From positions 8,010,001 through 8,074,000 of the forward strand of contig NC_133063.1 in NCBI RefSeq assembly GCF_048771995.1: a DNA stretch of 64,000 nucleotides. Reading direction: 5' to 3'. A program made the position numbers and the translations under genes. This document shows, one piece after another, positions 35,267 to 47,700 of the stretch (position 1 is the first letter of the stretch; each line of letters opens with the position of its first letter). Source of the stretch: Taeniopygia guttata. Lineage: Eukaryota; Chordata; Aves; Passeriformes; Estrildidae. The notes below the pieces were generated by a model. It was not told the DNA's origin. It made no database searches and saw nothing but the letters and a program-made list of their open reading frames with translations.

Positions 35267-38200
35267 GTAAGCAAACACCTCAAGTCCAAGTCTAGGAAAA
35301 TGGGACACATTAACGAGTTCAACAGATGCTCACTTTGATGTTAGCTGAATTGCAGGCTGGGCATATCTTTGCTTCTGTGGAATTTAACTAAGTTCCAACA
35401 GATGGAACAATTCTGGAATTTTAAGAGATGAAGAAAAACACAGTTTCTACTGAGAAGCTGAGGGATTAGAAAGGTAGCTTACTGTTTAGTCCTTTTATAT
35501 AAGAGATACAGCAAAAAAATCCAACAAAGGTTGATACGAGCCTAACTTACTGAGAGGTCCAAATGAAAGCTGCCACTAATCCTTCTGCCCATTTTAGAAG
35601 TTACTTTTTGCCTCCTGAAGCCACCTGTGCACTGCCTTGATTGACAGGTAGTGAGAATTAAAACAGGCTGGATTTGGGTAGTACCAGTTAATACCCTGTT
35701 CCAAAAGGTTTTATATACAAAACAGCATTTTTAGTTTCAGGGAAATATATGTCAGACTTTAGGAGAGCAATTGGAATTCATTGCCTTTCAAGTCCCTTTT
35801 AACTCAGCTTGAACAGATTGATACCAAGATGCCCAGTGGGAATAGCCAGATGCCTAGAGCAGGAGCAATTGGTCTATGAAGAAAGACAAACCATAAAAAC
35901 CCCATGAAAAATTGTAATAGCTCTTAAAAGTTCTACCTGGCTCAGACTCTTGCTGAGCTGAGCACATTTACAGTCCACATCATTGTTGCATCTAGTGTCC
36001 CAGAAACAGAAGAATGGGAATTTACCACTATGGGGAAGCAACAGGAAAGGAGAGCTCAGACTCTGAAAATGCTGTGTGAGCAGAGGAGTAGGGAGTTTCA
36101 GAGTCTGCATTAGGAGCAGGATTTTTCTTCTTCAATACTAAGGTGTGCTTGTGTATGTCAGTTTTTTAGGAGGGTGGTCTAAGTCCTGCGCACAGGTAAG
36201 TATTGCATCAATACCCCAGGGTGGCCTCTGTTAGTTAATCTGTGAGCACAGTAGGTAACAGAGCTCCTCACTCTCTTCTTTCCCTCATGAAGGTTCCACT
36301 AAACACCCTTTCCTGTGTGCATCTTCCTCTCTTACTGGACTGTGGAATGTGTACTCTTGGAGTGAACCAGTGTCAAGGACAACCATCACTGCTCACCACT
36401 TCCAAAGTCCCTGTCTTAGAGAGTTCTCCTGGGAGGTGGGTTGGGTCTTTCAGGTTTCTGTAACCAATTCACTTAGGAAAAATCAATGAGAGCCTTTGGA
36501 AATAGCCACATCTACACTTGGAGCCCAGAATCCCTTCTGGCAGCCTGTGTTAGCTGTGCCATTGTGTTGAATTGGGCTTTCCACATGACTGAGGGAGAGG
36601 AATGCAGCTGTCATGGATTCTGCTCAGCCTTTGTGGAGACTGAGCCGCTGATCCTTTTAAAAAGAGTAGGATACAATTCTTGACACAATTAAAATTCTAG
36701 GACCATGGAAACAACAATCAATCAAGAAGTTCCCAAAAAAGCTGTAGTGTCTCAAAGGTAGGGTTCTACCCTACCAGCCTCAATCTTTAGCCCACCTTCG
36801 ACATACAGAAATTAGAAACTGCTACTGTTTAGAACCAAGCTAAACCTTCTCATTTTGCAAAAAAATGTGTGCATTTGTCAAGGACAAGAAGACATGTAAG
36901 TTGTGGGAGGACAACCAGTGGACTAAATGTCAGCACTTTTGGAAGGGGAAGGAGCATGGAGCCTGCAGACAAACATTGGGACTGAAAAAACTAACAGGAG
37001 CAGGACTGCAGAGAGGTTTAGTACTGATGCTTAATTTTGTGCATGTGTAAATCTCTTCCTGAATCAGTGATTTCCAGAAGGATGTAAAGAGGCTTTGAGT
37101 GCAACCATCTGAGTGCAGAACTGTATTATGTCATGGTGTTGATGAGTAGAGAGCACTCCTTGGAATGTAGAGATGGGCACTTGACTGAAGAAGAGCACTT
37201 AGGAAAAACAGACCTTTGTGGAAGTCTAGCAGATAGAGGCTTTGCTTTTCTTCACAGCTGCCACCATCTGTAAAAAAGGTGCCATAAATGTTTCTACCAA
37301 GAAATAGATGTGCTCAAATAAAAGACTGCCACCTTCCCCTTCTCAATTCTGTAACGGTCTTTCTCACTATGTTTTTTAATCCCCCAATACCAAGTGCATC
37401 CCTTTATTTTAACTTTTTCTAGTACAGCAACTCCCTCTCTTCATCTTTGTCTTTATTTGGAGTCAGCCCATTATTTCGCCACTTCTGAAAGGATACCACA
37501 AGGCAAACTGTTTTCAAAGAACTCTTAGTTTTATTTTCCAACCAGTAGCACACATTTGTCTCTTGGTCTTGGTCTTGTGACACAGGAATATTCATGACTG
37601 TGGGGAAATCCAGGATGTCTTTCATGGACTGGACAGTTCCCAGGTTGTTGGTTACCAGTGCCAGTAAATAGAGCTATTTTGACACCTAGACCACACATTC
37701 TGGCCATGCTTCACTAGTCAACAAGACAGGACATTTTGAGCTGAAGACTCCGGCTCTTTGCCCAGTTCCAAGGGACACACACAGTCCACAATAAGAATCC
37801 TTTCCCATTTTTATGTAGCAGTACTAAGATCTGTTGGATACATGATGCATGGTAAATCACAAGTTATCACAGTGAACAAAAATATGGTCAACCTACATGA
37901 AGCATATAAGATTTCTTAAAAGGCATATAATGTTTTTTATTTAAATATTAGTATTAAGCTAGTTGGAATTACCAGCCTATCCCCAGCTCCTCTTAAAGAC
38001 ATGATAGCTAATTTCTGGTAAATTAGGAGAGAAGAGAATCAGTAGTTTTTTGTTAATTTTCAATCTTCATATCTTTAATCTTAATATAACTCAGTATAGC
38101 AAATATAGATGTTCCAGAAAAAGGCTTGCTTTTTTAGTTACCTTTTACATACTCCTTAGAAATAATTCACAGTCTGCCAGCATCCCTACATCATAGCACT

Positions 38201-40860
38201 GAAGTTGTTTCCATGCTGTGTTTGACAATGTCCAATACAGTTGATTGTGAGCTCAGCTGCCAGTAAAACCAAAACAGGAAATTGTTCTTACAGTTTCTTC
38301 TGACCAATAGTTTCTTTCTTCAAATATATATTGTAAAGTTTACCTTCTCTCTTATGTGTAGTCAAGTTTCTTTACTTAGGTATCCTTTGGTACCAACTTA
38401 AAATAAATATGGTGAATATATTTATTCACCATATATATTACTTTCTTATCCTCTTCATTATTCTCCAGCGACCCTTGCAAGGATACACCTTCCACTGGAA
38501 TTTCTCTTTATTTTTCGTTTTTTGTCTTTTAAAATGAGATTAATCTAGAGTTAAGGGTATCTTTGCATTTTTTCTTTGCGTTTTATGTTGGTAGCTGGAT
38601 TCCATAAAGCTGAAAAAAATGTAGATTGGTAGGATGTTTTATTTGACTTCCAATGACAGCTTGTTTTAGCACAGTTTCCTAAGAGTGTCTATATTGATAC
38701 TGTCTGGTAGTAACTCTTAAAAAACCATTTGCCTTGTTAGGCCCAAACAGGACCTTAAAAGAGTTATTCCCTGATCAAAGACTGGTTACAAACAAAGCAG
38801 ATACTAAGCAGTTTTTGTCCTTGGGCACTGCTCACTTCCTTTTAGAACAGAAAGAAACTAATCATACCAAGTCAGCAATTTTAATAATAATGTGGATTGT
38901 TTTATGACAGGAAAATACTGCTAATGGTCAATCCTTTAATCTCATGTCAGATATTTCTGTCAGGTTTTGCTGCTTTAGCAGTACTAACAGCATGTGGCTG
39001 ATAGGCTTCCTTTGCAATGAGTGTGTGAAAATGCCAGCATTAATAACCTGCTACTGTGCTAGTCATAGTCCCTGTGAGGATATTTTTGGTCTTTTAGAAG
39101 TGCACTGCTTTTCCTCTAAGAAAATACTTGTTTCTGAGAGCCAGACAGGTTCTGGAGCACCTAGAGACCCTCAGTTTGACTGTTCTTTCATTCAGTGACC
39201 TAAGAAATTGAAATGAGTAAGTCATCTGATGTGTTGACTTGATTTTATTTTTAAATGGGACGGCAAAAAAACAGCTTCTGCATATATGGAACCTATTTCT
39301 ACAGCCTGTTAGTTTTGAGAGGCACAGCTGTGATAGAATTTCCTTCCATGCTTGGTGGTGTGTGAACATGACATGAAAAAGGAGGGAGAGTGAGCACAGC
39401 TGCCTTTTGTGCAGGTAATTATAAACTTGAGTATGAAACAGAATATTCTGCCCATGCCCGTGGGCCGGAACACTGCATGCTGTGTTACAATCAAAATCCA
39501 AGTCTATTCTTATTTCTTAAGAGAGAACTTGCATATACAACAATACAACTGATGATATAAAGCATAATGAACAGCAGTTAATGCAAATTATTATAGAAAG
39601 TAACCAGCCCAGAAAACATGGTCTAGTAGACCTCAAATCAAAGATTAATATGATAGGAAAAAAACACCAAGCAAACAAAACTCCTACAGCATCTGTAGTA
39701 TGTACAAACAGTGGTGAAAGCTTTTTGACATAGAGGGATACACAAGTTACAAAGCATTGCTCCGTTTACTTGACCCATGTATGTTACTTGTAATACTTTA
39801 TTAGCATTGCATCAGTGAAGACCAGCCAGCAGTTCTGACTGATCCATCAATCCCCTTCAAGAAAACTTGCAGATTTACCTTCCCACCCTACCCTTATTTT
39901 CTCCTATTTTTCTTTAAACCCAGGCAGGCATTTGTAGGAAGATAGTGATACGCTGCATCACAGCTCTGAGGTTTTATGTTTGATGGTCCTATGTATCCCT
40001 GAATTAGAGTTGCATCTGCCCACCAGAGGTAACTTATTTTACAGGATTGTACAGCTAGTTGGGTAGCTGCCAGTTAAAGCCATTAATTTTTCTTAATCCT
40101 GTCTGTCCTTTTACTAGTTACAAATTTGCGCATCAGAGTCATATTTTGTCCAGCATGATCAGGGATATCTCAGCATTCAGTAACTAATTACGACAGATTT
40201 AATCCAATAGAATGGATGACTCCTGTAACTCCAAAGCCAGCAATTTTTGGAAATGGTAATTTTGAGAGGAACCTGTGATGGATCATAGTTTATTCTCCTG
40301 GTATATTATGCTGTTAAGCTTGTGGGATCAAGGAGGAGAGATATTCTACATTCCACAATATTTTATAAATTTATTTTTATGCAAACAGTGGGGACTTGTT
40401 TAGGAGTACACCTAGAATGACTGGAAGGGGTAGGGCCTTGCAAGCCACAGTTTAAACAATTACGTATCCAGAATGCCATATTGATTGCATTTTCATGGAA
40501 GTGGCTTAGCCTTCTTAACGTAAACCAGCCATTAAATCACTGGGACAGCAGCACTGGGAAGGCCTTCCACCACTACAGTCCCCTGACATCCATGTTGGGT
40601 CACAGACAATCATGGTATGATGGACAAGTCAATCCCAAACTGCCTTTGCCTGTATTTTAAAGTGTAGATGCTGGTCTAACTTTTCCATGCTTGTCCTGGA
40701 CTGCCTCCCCAGAGGCTGCCCTATGTAGCATATGGCATAAAGTGGAACTCTTTAGAGGGAGTGGCTTTACACAGCCAACAGTGTGTCTGATTACTTACTT
40801 GCTGCAAACTACCCCTCTCTATCTGTCACTCTGTAGTAAATCATGAAGGAAGAGACAGGG
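35267..40860. other. IDUA intron 2, part left of SLC26A1
   Basis: 5.6 kb, AT-rich, with no exon seen on the plus strand. The right part must contain the SLC26A1 3' UTR on the minus strand. A tttatt at 40370-40375 (AATAAA on the minus strand) is a candidate poly(A) signal about 490 bp after the SLC26A1 stop. Confidence 0.6.
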
Positions 40861-42381
40861 TTAAACTGAGCAGTCTGCTGGAAGCTTTTGGGCTTTTGCA
40901 AACAGCACAGCATTATGTATGCTGTAGAATAGCATTTCCTGCATACACCCAAAATCCTTTCCAAAGTAACCCCCTCTTTTCAGAGAATCTATCACTGAGG
41001 GATTGCAGCAAGCCAGGAGAACAGAAATGTTTAAATTCTTGTAGTCTTTCAGGATTTCCTTCAAAGTATTAACTCCAGTGGTGTCCAAAAATGAGATGGA
41101 AGAGCAATCGACAACAAGGGCTTGGAAATCAATTTGTTTAGGAACTAGTTGCAAAGTGGTTTCTCCGATGCCCAGTCCATTAGCCGTTCTGTGATTTCCC
41201 TTTTTCAGGTGCTGCTTTTCCTTCTTCTCATATTTCTTCCTCCTAGCAGCTTCTAGGTTAGGGTCTAGATTGGTCAATCTGTACAGAGACTTTAGGAAGA
41301 AGTTTCTATTTGCATAGTAAAGTGGGGCCTCAAAACGAAATATTTTGACCTTTGGAACAGTAGAGAGATTTTCATATTCTGAGTCATCCTCATAAAAGCT
41401 TGTGTCTTGAATCTGACCAAGCAGGGCTGTCCGTGGCCGCTGGGTCCGAACAATGATGCATAACATGGAGAAAACAATGCCAACCAACAGCCCTATTTCT
41501 GTGCTGATCAAGGCAGAGGCAGACATGGTAACTACCCAAACAAGTGTGTCCACCTTATTCACATGGTACCGTGCTGGCACGTCTCGGAACTTCCTCAGGG
41601 CTCCCCGAAGGCTCACAATGATAATACAAGCCAGGACACACTTCTGCAAGTAGTAGAAGAGAGGGGCCAGGAAGAGCAGCACCAGCAAAACCACCATTGC
41701 ACTAATTACTCCAGAGATTTGAGTCTGGCAGCCTGTAGATGTTTTGACAAGTGTTTTTGCCAGAGCTGCACTGGTTGCAAAAGAGTGGAAGAAAGAAGGA
41801 ATGATATTGCAGAACCCCACAGCAAACATTTCCTGATTGGCTCGGATGGTGTAAGCATATTTCTTTGCAAACATTTCAGAAAGGGATACAGTGAAGACAA
41901 AACTGACTATGGCAAGAGGCAAAGCATCTAGAGCAACTCGGAGCATTAAGTTGAACTCTGGTACCTTTGGAGGGATAAATCCTGTTGGAATTGCTCCAGA
42001 AACGCTAGATGCATACACTTCATTTAACTTACCATAGTGTGACACCAGTGTTGCCACAACAATAACTACCAGCTCTGTGGGAAGAGGAAATTTCAGTTTG
42101 TGCTTATACCGATCTCCGAGTTCCTTAGCAGTGACCAGCACCACAATACAAATGGCACTTGTGATGACATCACAAAGGTTAGCCTGAGAAATGTTCCGGA
42201 AAATGTTAATCCAGGTGATAACCAGCATCCCATGACCTTGGCTACGTGGAATTTTTATTCCGATAAGATACTTCACTTGAGCTGTTAAAATGGTTAAGGA
42301 AGCACCAGTTGCAAAGCCATCTAGTACGGACTCAGATAGGTACATAGATATGAAACCCAGACGGAAGATCCCCATTAGAAC
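40861..42381 (-). CDS. SLC26A1: SLC26A1 last coding exon
   Basis: 1521 bp from a TTTCCTCAG acceptor to the TAA at 40863-40861. It encodes 506 residues from [10 protein letters not shown] to PADCSV: most of the transmembrane core and the whole STAS domain. No internal stop or frameshift is seen. Confidence 0.96.
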   Translation of the reverse strand, partial: VLMGIFRLGFISMYLSESVLDGFATGASLTILTAQVKYLIGIKIPRSQGHGMLVITWINIFRNISQANLCDVITSAICIVVLVTAKELGDRYKHKLKFPLPTELVVIVVATLVSHYGKLNEVYASSVSGAIPTGFIPPKVPEFNLMLRVALDALPLAIVSFVFTVSLSEMFAKKYAYTIRANQEMFAVGFCNIIPSFFHSFATSAALAKTLVKTSTGCQTQISGVISAMVVLLVLLFLAPLFYYLQKCVLACIIIVSLRGALRKFRDVPARYHVNKVDTLVWVVTMSASALISTEIGLLVGIVFSMLCIIVRTQRPRTALLGQIQDTSFYEDDSEYENLSTVPKVKIFRFEAPLYYANRNFFLKSLYRLTNLDPNLEAARRKKYEKKEKQHLKKGNHRTANGLGIGETTLQLVPKQIDFQALVVDCSSISFLDTTGVNTLKEILKDYKNLNISVLLACCNPSVIDSLKRGGYFGKDFGCMQEMLFYSIHNAVLFAKAQKLPADCSV

Positions 42382-44340
42382 CTGAGGAAACAGAAGAAGA
42401 AAAAAAACCAAACAAACCATGAGCTGTAACCATTGCTGCAAATAATTAGGTGCAGATCGAGGAAAACTAGCTGGAGGCCAATAGTATTTGCCTATTTTGT
42501 TCTTGAAACAGGAATTATCCTTTTTTGTTTCCAATCTGCTTTTGAAATGTGATTCCTTTTACTGTTGTGGAATGCTGCAAACCCAAGAGGTGAATGAGGG
42601 GTTTGAGACAGGTTGGTCAATCAAACATTTGTCTGAAGTGTTTCCACTGAAGTGGCTTGCCTGATTTTTATTCCCCAGGCAGAGGAACAGTGGGTCCAAA
42701 ATACTTCTGGTTATACCAAAGTCAGTTTTCCTTTTTTTTCTGTCTTAAAGCAAATACAGTTAAAATGTATGGCTATTTCCTTGTAAGCAAAACTTGAATG
42801 ACAGCAAATGAGATCCCTACTTTAGCTTTTGCATTAAACATCTTTTAATTTTAGCCCTTTGGACAAAGGGGGAAAAGGACCACAGATGGCCTTTGTGGCA
42901 TACCTAAGATCAGAAATGTCAGAACAGCTCACAAACTCCATGATTCTGTCCTTAACTACTTGATTCTCCTTCTTTAGATGATTTTGGAAAATATAACTTC
43001 ACAAGGGCATTTTTTTATTCATGTATGTGACTTGAAATTTCTTACTACAGCAGGAAGATAGCTAGCTCTTTCTGCATTCGTATATACACATGCACACAGA
43101 GTTTACAGAGTTCATGCTGCTTCCTTCTGTGCTGTCTTGATATCCTTGTGATGGCAACATGTTGACAAGTGTCAAGGAGTCCAGCACAGCCATTGTCTGA
43201 AAAGTGGGGTAGTCAGTCTATTTCTCCTCTTTTCTTTTCGTTATCTTTTGGACAGCAGTTTGGTAGAACAGAGCACCCCCTAGCAAAACACTGAGCTGCA
43301 CATTCTGAACCTGTAGACGTCTTTGAGTGGCTGTACACTTCTATTAAAATATCTAGGGAAAGAGAGTTATTTCTTCATTCTTAAGTACACAGTTGCTTGT
43401 GAATTTCCTATATCTGTACTGGGTCTCATTGTCCCATGAAAGCAACAAGGTCAAGAAGCAGAAGAGTATCAAAAAAATGTTGATGGTCTTTCAGAAGACT
43501 TTTGTTTTACCTGTGTTTGCTAGCAACTAAGAAAACTGCCTGCCTCATGCTGTCTCTGAGTTGCCTACCGGTAAGCCTTCTGGAGAAAACAGCCCGAGAT
43601 ACAGTAAAATTCAAATTCAAAATATGTATCTCATTGAAAGACAGTCAAGCCAAAGCTTAGGTCAAGCAAAAAGCTTTAGAAACTTCATACCTTGCCTCTG
43701 AATATCAGCAATCACTTACCTGATACACTCCAGCCATGAATGTCAAGGCCGTAGCAATGCCAATAGCGTAGCACTCTTTCCCACACTCGGCATTTATCCC
43801 CGCAATGGTAAGGTTGAAGGCAGTTGTGTTGGACAGATTGTCATTCTGCAGAGAGCCATCACCTGAGGCTGGTGGGGCATCATCGTTCAAGTCAAACCCA
43901 GCCAAGAGAAGTTCTCGATCCACAACTTGTCCCACCATTAAGCTTATCAAGCTGAAGATGCCAACTGAGACGTGACGGGATGTGCCCATTAAGAAATAGA
44001 TGATGTTGGCAAAGAAGGATGTGTAAAGGCTATAAATGGGCTTCAGACCTGCCAGCAGTGAGTATGCAATTGCTTGAGGCACCAAAATGATCCCAATCAC
44101 TAACCCAGACATAACATCCCCCCAAATGTACTCTTTGCATCGGTACTTGGGAAGCCATCGTAAAACAGGAAAGAAGTCCATAAGAAAGTTCTTCAGCTTC
44201 TGTGGTGTGCAGGAGCAGCTCTTTCTCAGCTTAGCTAGCATGATTTCTTTCCTGTTAATCTTGACACGAGTCTTTCTTTCCATGAGAAGGCAGGATGAGG
44301 TGTTGTTTTCCATTCTGGTAACCTCAAGTGGTTTTTCCAT
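40861..44340 (-). CDS. SLC26A1: SLC26A1 (SAT-1), sulfate/oxalate/bicarbonate anion exchanger
   Basis: SLC26-family membrane transporter. In mammals SAT-1 acts on the basolateral membrane of liver, kidney and gut cells. Two coding exons, 43720-44340 and 40861-42381, join in phase 0 to give 713 residues (human 701). N-terminal half: cytosolic arm, then [20 protein letters not shown] (74-93), the SLC26 signature [10 protein letters not shown] (101-110), [15 protein letters not shown], and an extracellular loop with sites NLS, NTT and NLT (168-178). Later membrane segments include [19 protein letters not shown] (about 373-391). The STAS domain spans about 520-705, with [17 protein letters not shown] (about 552-568) and [16 protein letters not shown] (about 632-647), and a lysine-rich insert between them. 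[20 protein letters not shown] and [13 protein letters not shown] match SLC26A1 more closely than SLC26A2. The start has a strong AAAATGG context. The gene lies antisense inside IDUA intron 2. It appears intact. Confidence 0.96.
42382..43719. other. SLC26A1 intron between the two coding exons
   Basis: 1338 bp with GTAAGT donor and CCTCAG acceptor. No repeat recognised. The position between GVYQ and VLMG is where the two coding exons of the human gene also meet in the protein. Confidence 0.85.
43720..44340 (-). CDS. SLC26A1: SLC26A1 first coding exon
   Basis: 621 bp, exactly 207 codons, ending at GVYQ before a GTAAGTGA donor. A TTTGCAG acceptor ends at 44372, so the exon starts at 44371 with 31 bp of 5' UTR. 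At least one noncoding exon must lie further right. A second in-frame ATG (MENNTSS) ten codons in could also be used. Confidence 0.95.
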
Positions 44341-44751
44341 TTTCCTAGTATTTACTTCGTTTAATGTATTCCTGCAAAGTGAAGAAAAACTTCATCGGGT
44401 TGCAGTTGGTGAAGGTTTTTTTTAACAATCAACACTAAAAGTTTGTCCCCTGATTTTGCTTTTAAGGAAGCATCATCCCAACAAGAACACTCTACTCTCA
44501 CAGGGTTCCAGTGACACATAAGGCTAAAAAAGAAATCTGCCCTTTCTTGCACACATTAAGGAGTGCTTTCAATTGAATCCAGCTTGTTCTAGTAAAGAAA
44601 AATGGGGTTAAATTAGCTATTTTTTTGCTATGACAAAGATTTCCATCATCTATTCTAGATGTTCTATAATAAAGGTCTTTGTGACCAGAAGTAGGACTTG
44701 ATGGTGTGAAATAAACATGCGCTAGTAAAGTAAGTTGTAGTGTTTCTGTAT

Positions 44752-44793
44752 AGTGATCATTGATTAGTGATCATTGATTATTAATCATTGATT
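44752..44793. repeat. Three tandem copies of a 14-bp unit
   Basis: agtgatcattgatt is repeated at 44752-44765, 44766-44779 and, as attaatcattgatt, 44780-44793. It lies about 380 bp upstream of the first SLC26A1 coding exon. The units are rich in ATTGATTA/TTAATCATT, which resemble homeodomain or HNF1-type half sites; any function is a guess. Confidence 0.85.
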
Positions 44794-47700
44794 AGTAACT
44801 CTAATGGGGTATAATGATCTGTCACTGCAGTTGTCGTCAGTGCAGAGGAGAAAAATGTTGCTGATGGGACCTGTAAAGCAGAGTTTTCTGGAGAGCAGCA
44901 ATTTAGTCTTACACAAAAGATATGCACATAAACAATTTATAGACTCTTGTAGCTGCTACATAACATTAATTTGTTGAATTGTAGATTGTTTCAATTTTCA
45001 GCTTCTGGTAATAAATGCCTACTCACAAATACCACCACACTGGCAAATACAGGCCAAGCACCACGACGTTACCACATTGGAAGAGTGCTACATGTTATTA
45101 TATTCAGGTTTAAACCCATAGTTACCCAACTTTGTCCTGCCAGTAATGAGATACAACAAATAATTATGTGTACAGCAGAACGAACACAGCAGTGTTTCCT
45201 GTGGTTCTCTTGATTGTTTTTTAGTATGTGATGCCTGGGATGATTTGTATTCCCCTGATGGGGGTGCTTTTGATGTCTCTTGCCTCAATGGACACAGCTG
45301 TTTTCACCAAACTTCACTTCAGCATTTTTACTCAATTGTCAAATTGAATAGAAATTAGCTTAGTGCATTCCTAAGTAATTTTGAGGTAGGTGGGAACATG
45401 ACTAAGAAGCAGAACATGCAAGTGTCCTAACTTAAATAACTAAAAAACAAGATCGGAACACACAAGTGGAAAATGTTAAACAGGCTATGCCAAGTGGCGA
45501 ATCTTTTCTGGTTAGCAGTAGAGGGAAAGAAGAGACTTCTGTGTGAGGATGCCCATGTGAGAGTAGTGGGAGATAAGGAGTGACTTGTACTGATCTAGAT
45601 GAAGATAGTAGCTGCTAATACAACAGCATGCAGGATTTTTAGGAAAGCAGATATTCTCTAGACTCAGCCTCTCCCAGGGTCATTAACAGCCAGGATCTCT
45701 GCATCAGAGCTGTTTGGTGCCAGGAGTGACTTTGCCATAGTGTCAGAGCTTGTCTTCACTTACAAGTGAAAGCTATTTCTCTCCTCTTTTGGTATTTAGA
45801 AACAGGCTCTGTACCCATCAGTTTCATAAAACTTGAGTAAACTTACTGGCACAGTATTCTGTTGGTAAATTTTAATGGTTTTAACAGTTAATACACAGTT
45901 TAGATGCTATTGACAGAATTCTCTGTAAATTTCATGGGTTTTTTTGTTGTTAAGAAGAACATTTTGATTTGTCAGTGTTAGGTAACAGCCTCTTAAGGTG
46001 TTGAATTCTGAATTTCGAAAAAGTATTAATGAGTCCAACTGGAAACATAATTGAAAAGCAAAAGAACAGATTATCAATAGCCTGTAAGCTTTTGTCCTGG
46101 AACAATTAGAAAGTCTTTTGTCTATCCTGCTTAGAAATAGTTTCCAAAATTTTAATAATTATGTTTTGCCTCCAAATTGAAAATAATACTTAGATTATTA
46201 TATATCTGTAAGTAGAGCAGAACTTTTAAACAAGTTCCCAGGTGTTATGATGCAGCATACAGATACAGCATGATTTCTAAGGCTATGCACAGTTTAACCA
46301 CAATTCAAAGCAGGATGTTCACAGGTTATAGGTAATTTATAACTTGGTAAAAGACAGAGTAGAGATTCTTGCTAGAAATGTGTGTTCTGATTGTCCAAGT
46401 TGAAAAGTACCTACATAGTAGTCTAAATATATGTTTAAAAATTAGTGGAGTTTTATCCATCCCAATTACCTAAACCCATTTTTAGCTTCCATTGTATACA
46501 TTTCTTTGTGTTTGTAAGTAAGGTTTATTTCCACCTTAAGGGAACACTAATTACAATTTAATATAATAATTTATAAAGATCCATGTCCCTTTTGTATCAA
46601 TACTAAGTTTATTTTAGACCCTAATGTACTGCACAGTTATGCTATCCAAGATCTGCTTGGACAGGAAAATAGGTTGGATCTAGTCTTTTTTAGAATGCAA
46701 AGGTGACAGGAAAGAAAAATGAAGTTGCAACACCAGGTGAAGTACTTAAGAGCATATGAATAAAGTTTACCAAATACAGAAAGCTAGCAAGTGTAATAAA
46801 GACACTCATTTCTAAAAGGCAAAATCCCAATACTCTGTCTTACCTAAATTAGTTTGGAGAACGAGAGACTTGTGCATCAGGACAGCAAGTCCTTATTTAA
46901 ATGCCACTCACTCCTTACAGCCAAATGAATTCAGTCAGCCAGGAAATAAGTATTGTGCCCTTGCTCAACATACTTAAAAGCTAGTGGGCAGTTCAATATC
47001 CAATGAGTGCTTTTTATAGGCTACATAAAAAAGATTGCATCAGCTTCTGTACATTAGGCTCATGTATTTAATTGAATAGTTGCTGTCTGCCTCTCTCTAA
47101 TCTCATACAGTTTACCTGGAAGTAATTTGGTTTTTACAAAAAAACCCTATTACAGTTCAGATATTTGAATTGCTTGTGTAGCTCCCTGAGGGATAATAGT
47201 GATTTTTATTACATAAGATGATTTTAACATAATTTTTTTGGAAGTCTATTAAGAGAGCTTGTGTTTGAATGATAGTTGACAAATATATATATTAACTATA
47301 CTGCCATGCTGTATAATCAGAATAATAGCTTTTTGTAAAAAACAACCAAGCCTCCCTAACCCGGAAAAAAAAAAAAAAAAGGTTGTACAGTAAAGTATGT
47401 TTCTTCTGTGCTGACAGTAAGTAATTTTCTGATTTGTTTTTCCTGAAAATAAAGGTTTCCTTCCTGTAAGTAACTGTTTATTCTGCTATGTATGCTTTCA
47501 GATTCCATGTCAAATGAACGTGGTAGCTGTTAAGCAGTCACCTCTCAACCTAAATTGGTATCCAGAAACTGTTAATGTTTAAAGTTTCCTTGTTGCTTTC
47601 AGAATGCAGTAAAGCCACACCAAATAAGGGCAGGGGCACTGTTATCAGCAACACATTTTTCAGCTGTGTAATCCAGTAATTGTCAGGCTGTGATGCCTGT

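Noticed and set aside
40861..44340. Alternative identity as SLC26A2
   Set aside because: [33 protein letters not shown] and [10 protein letters not shown] fit SLC26A1 better than the SLC26A2 versions, and the position in IDUA intron 2 is that of SLC26A1.
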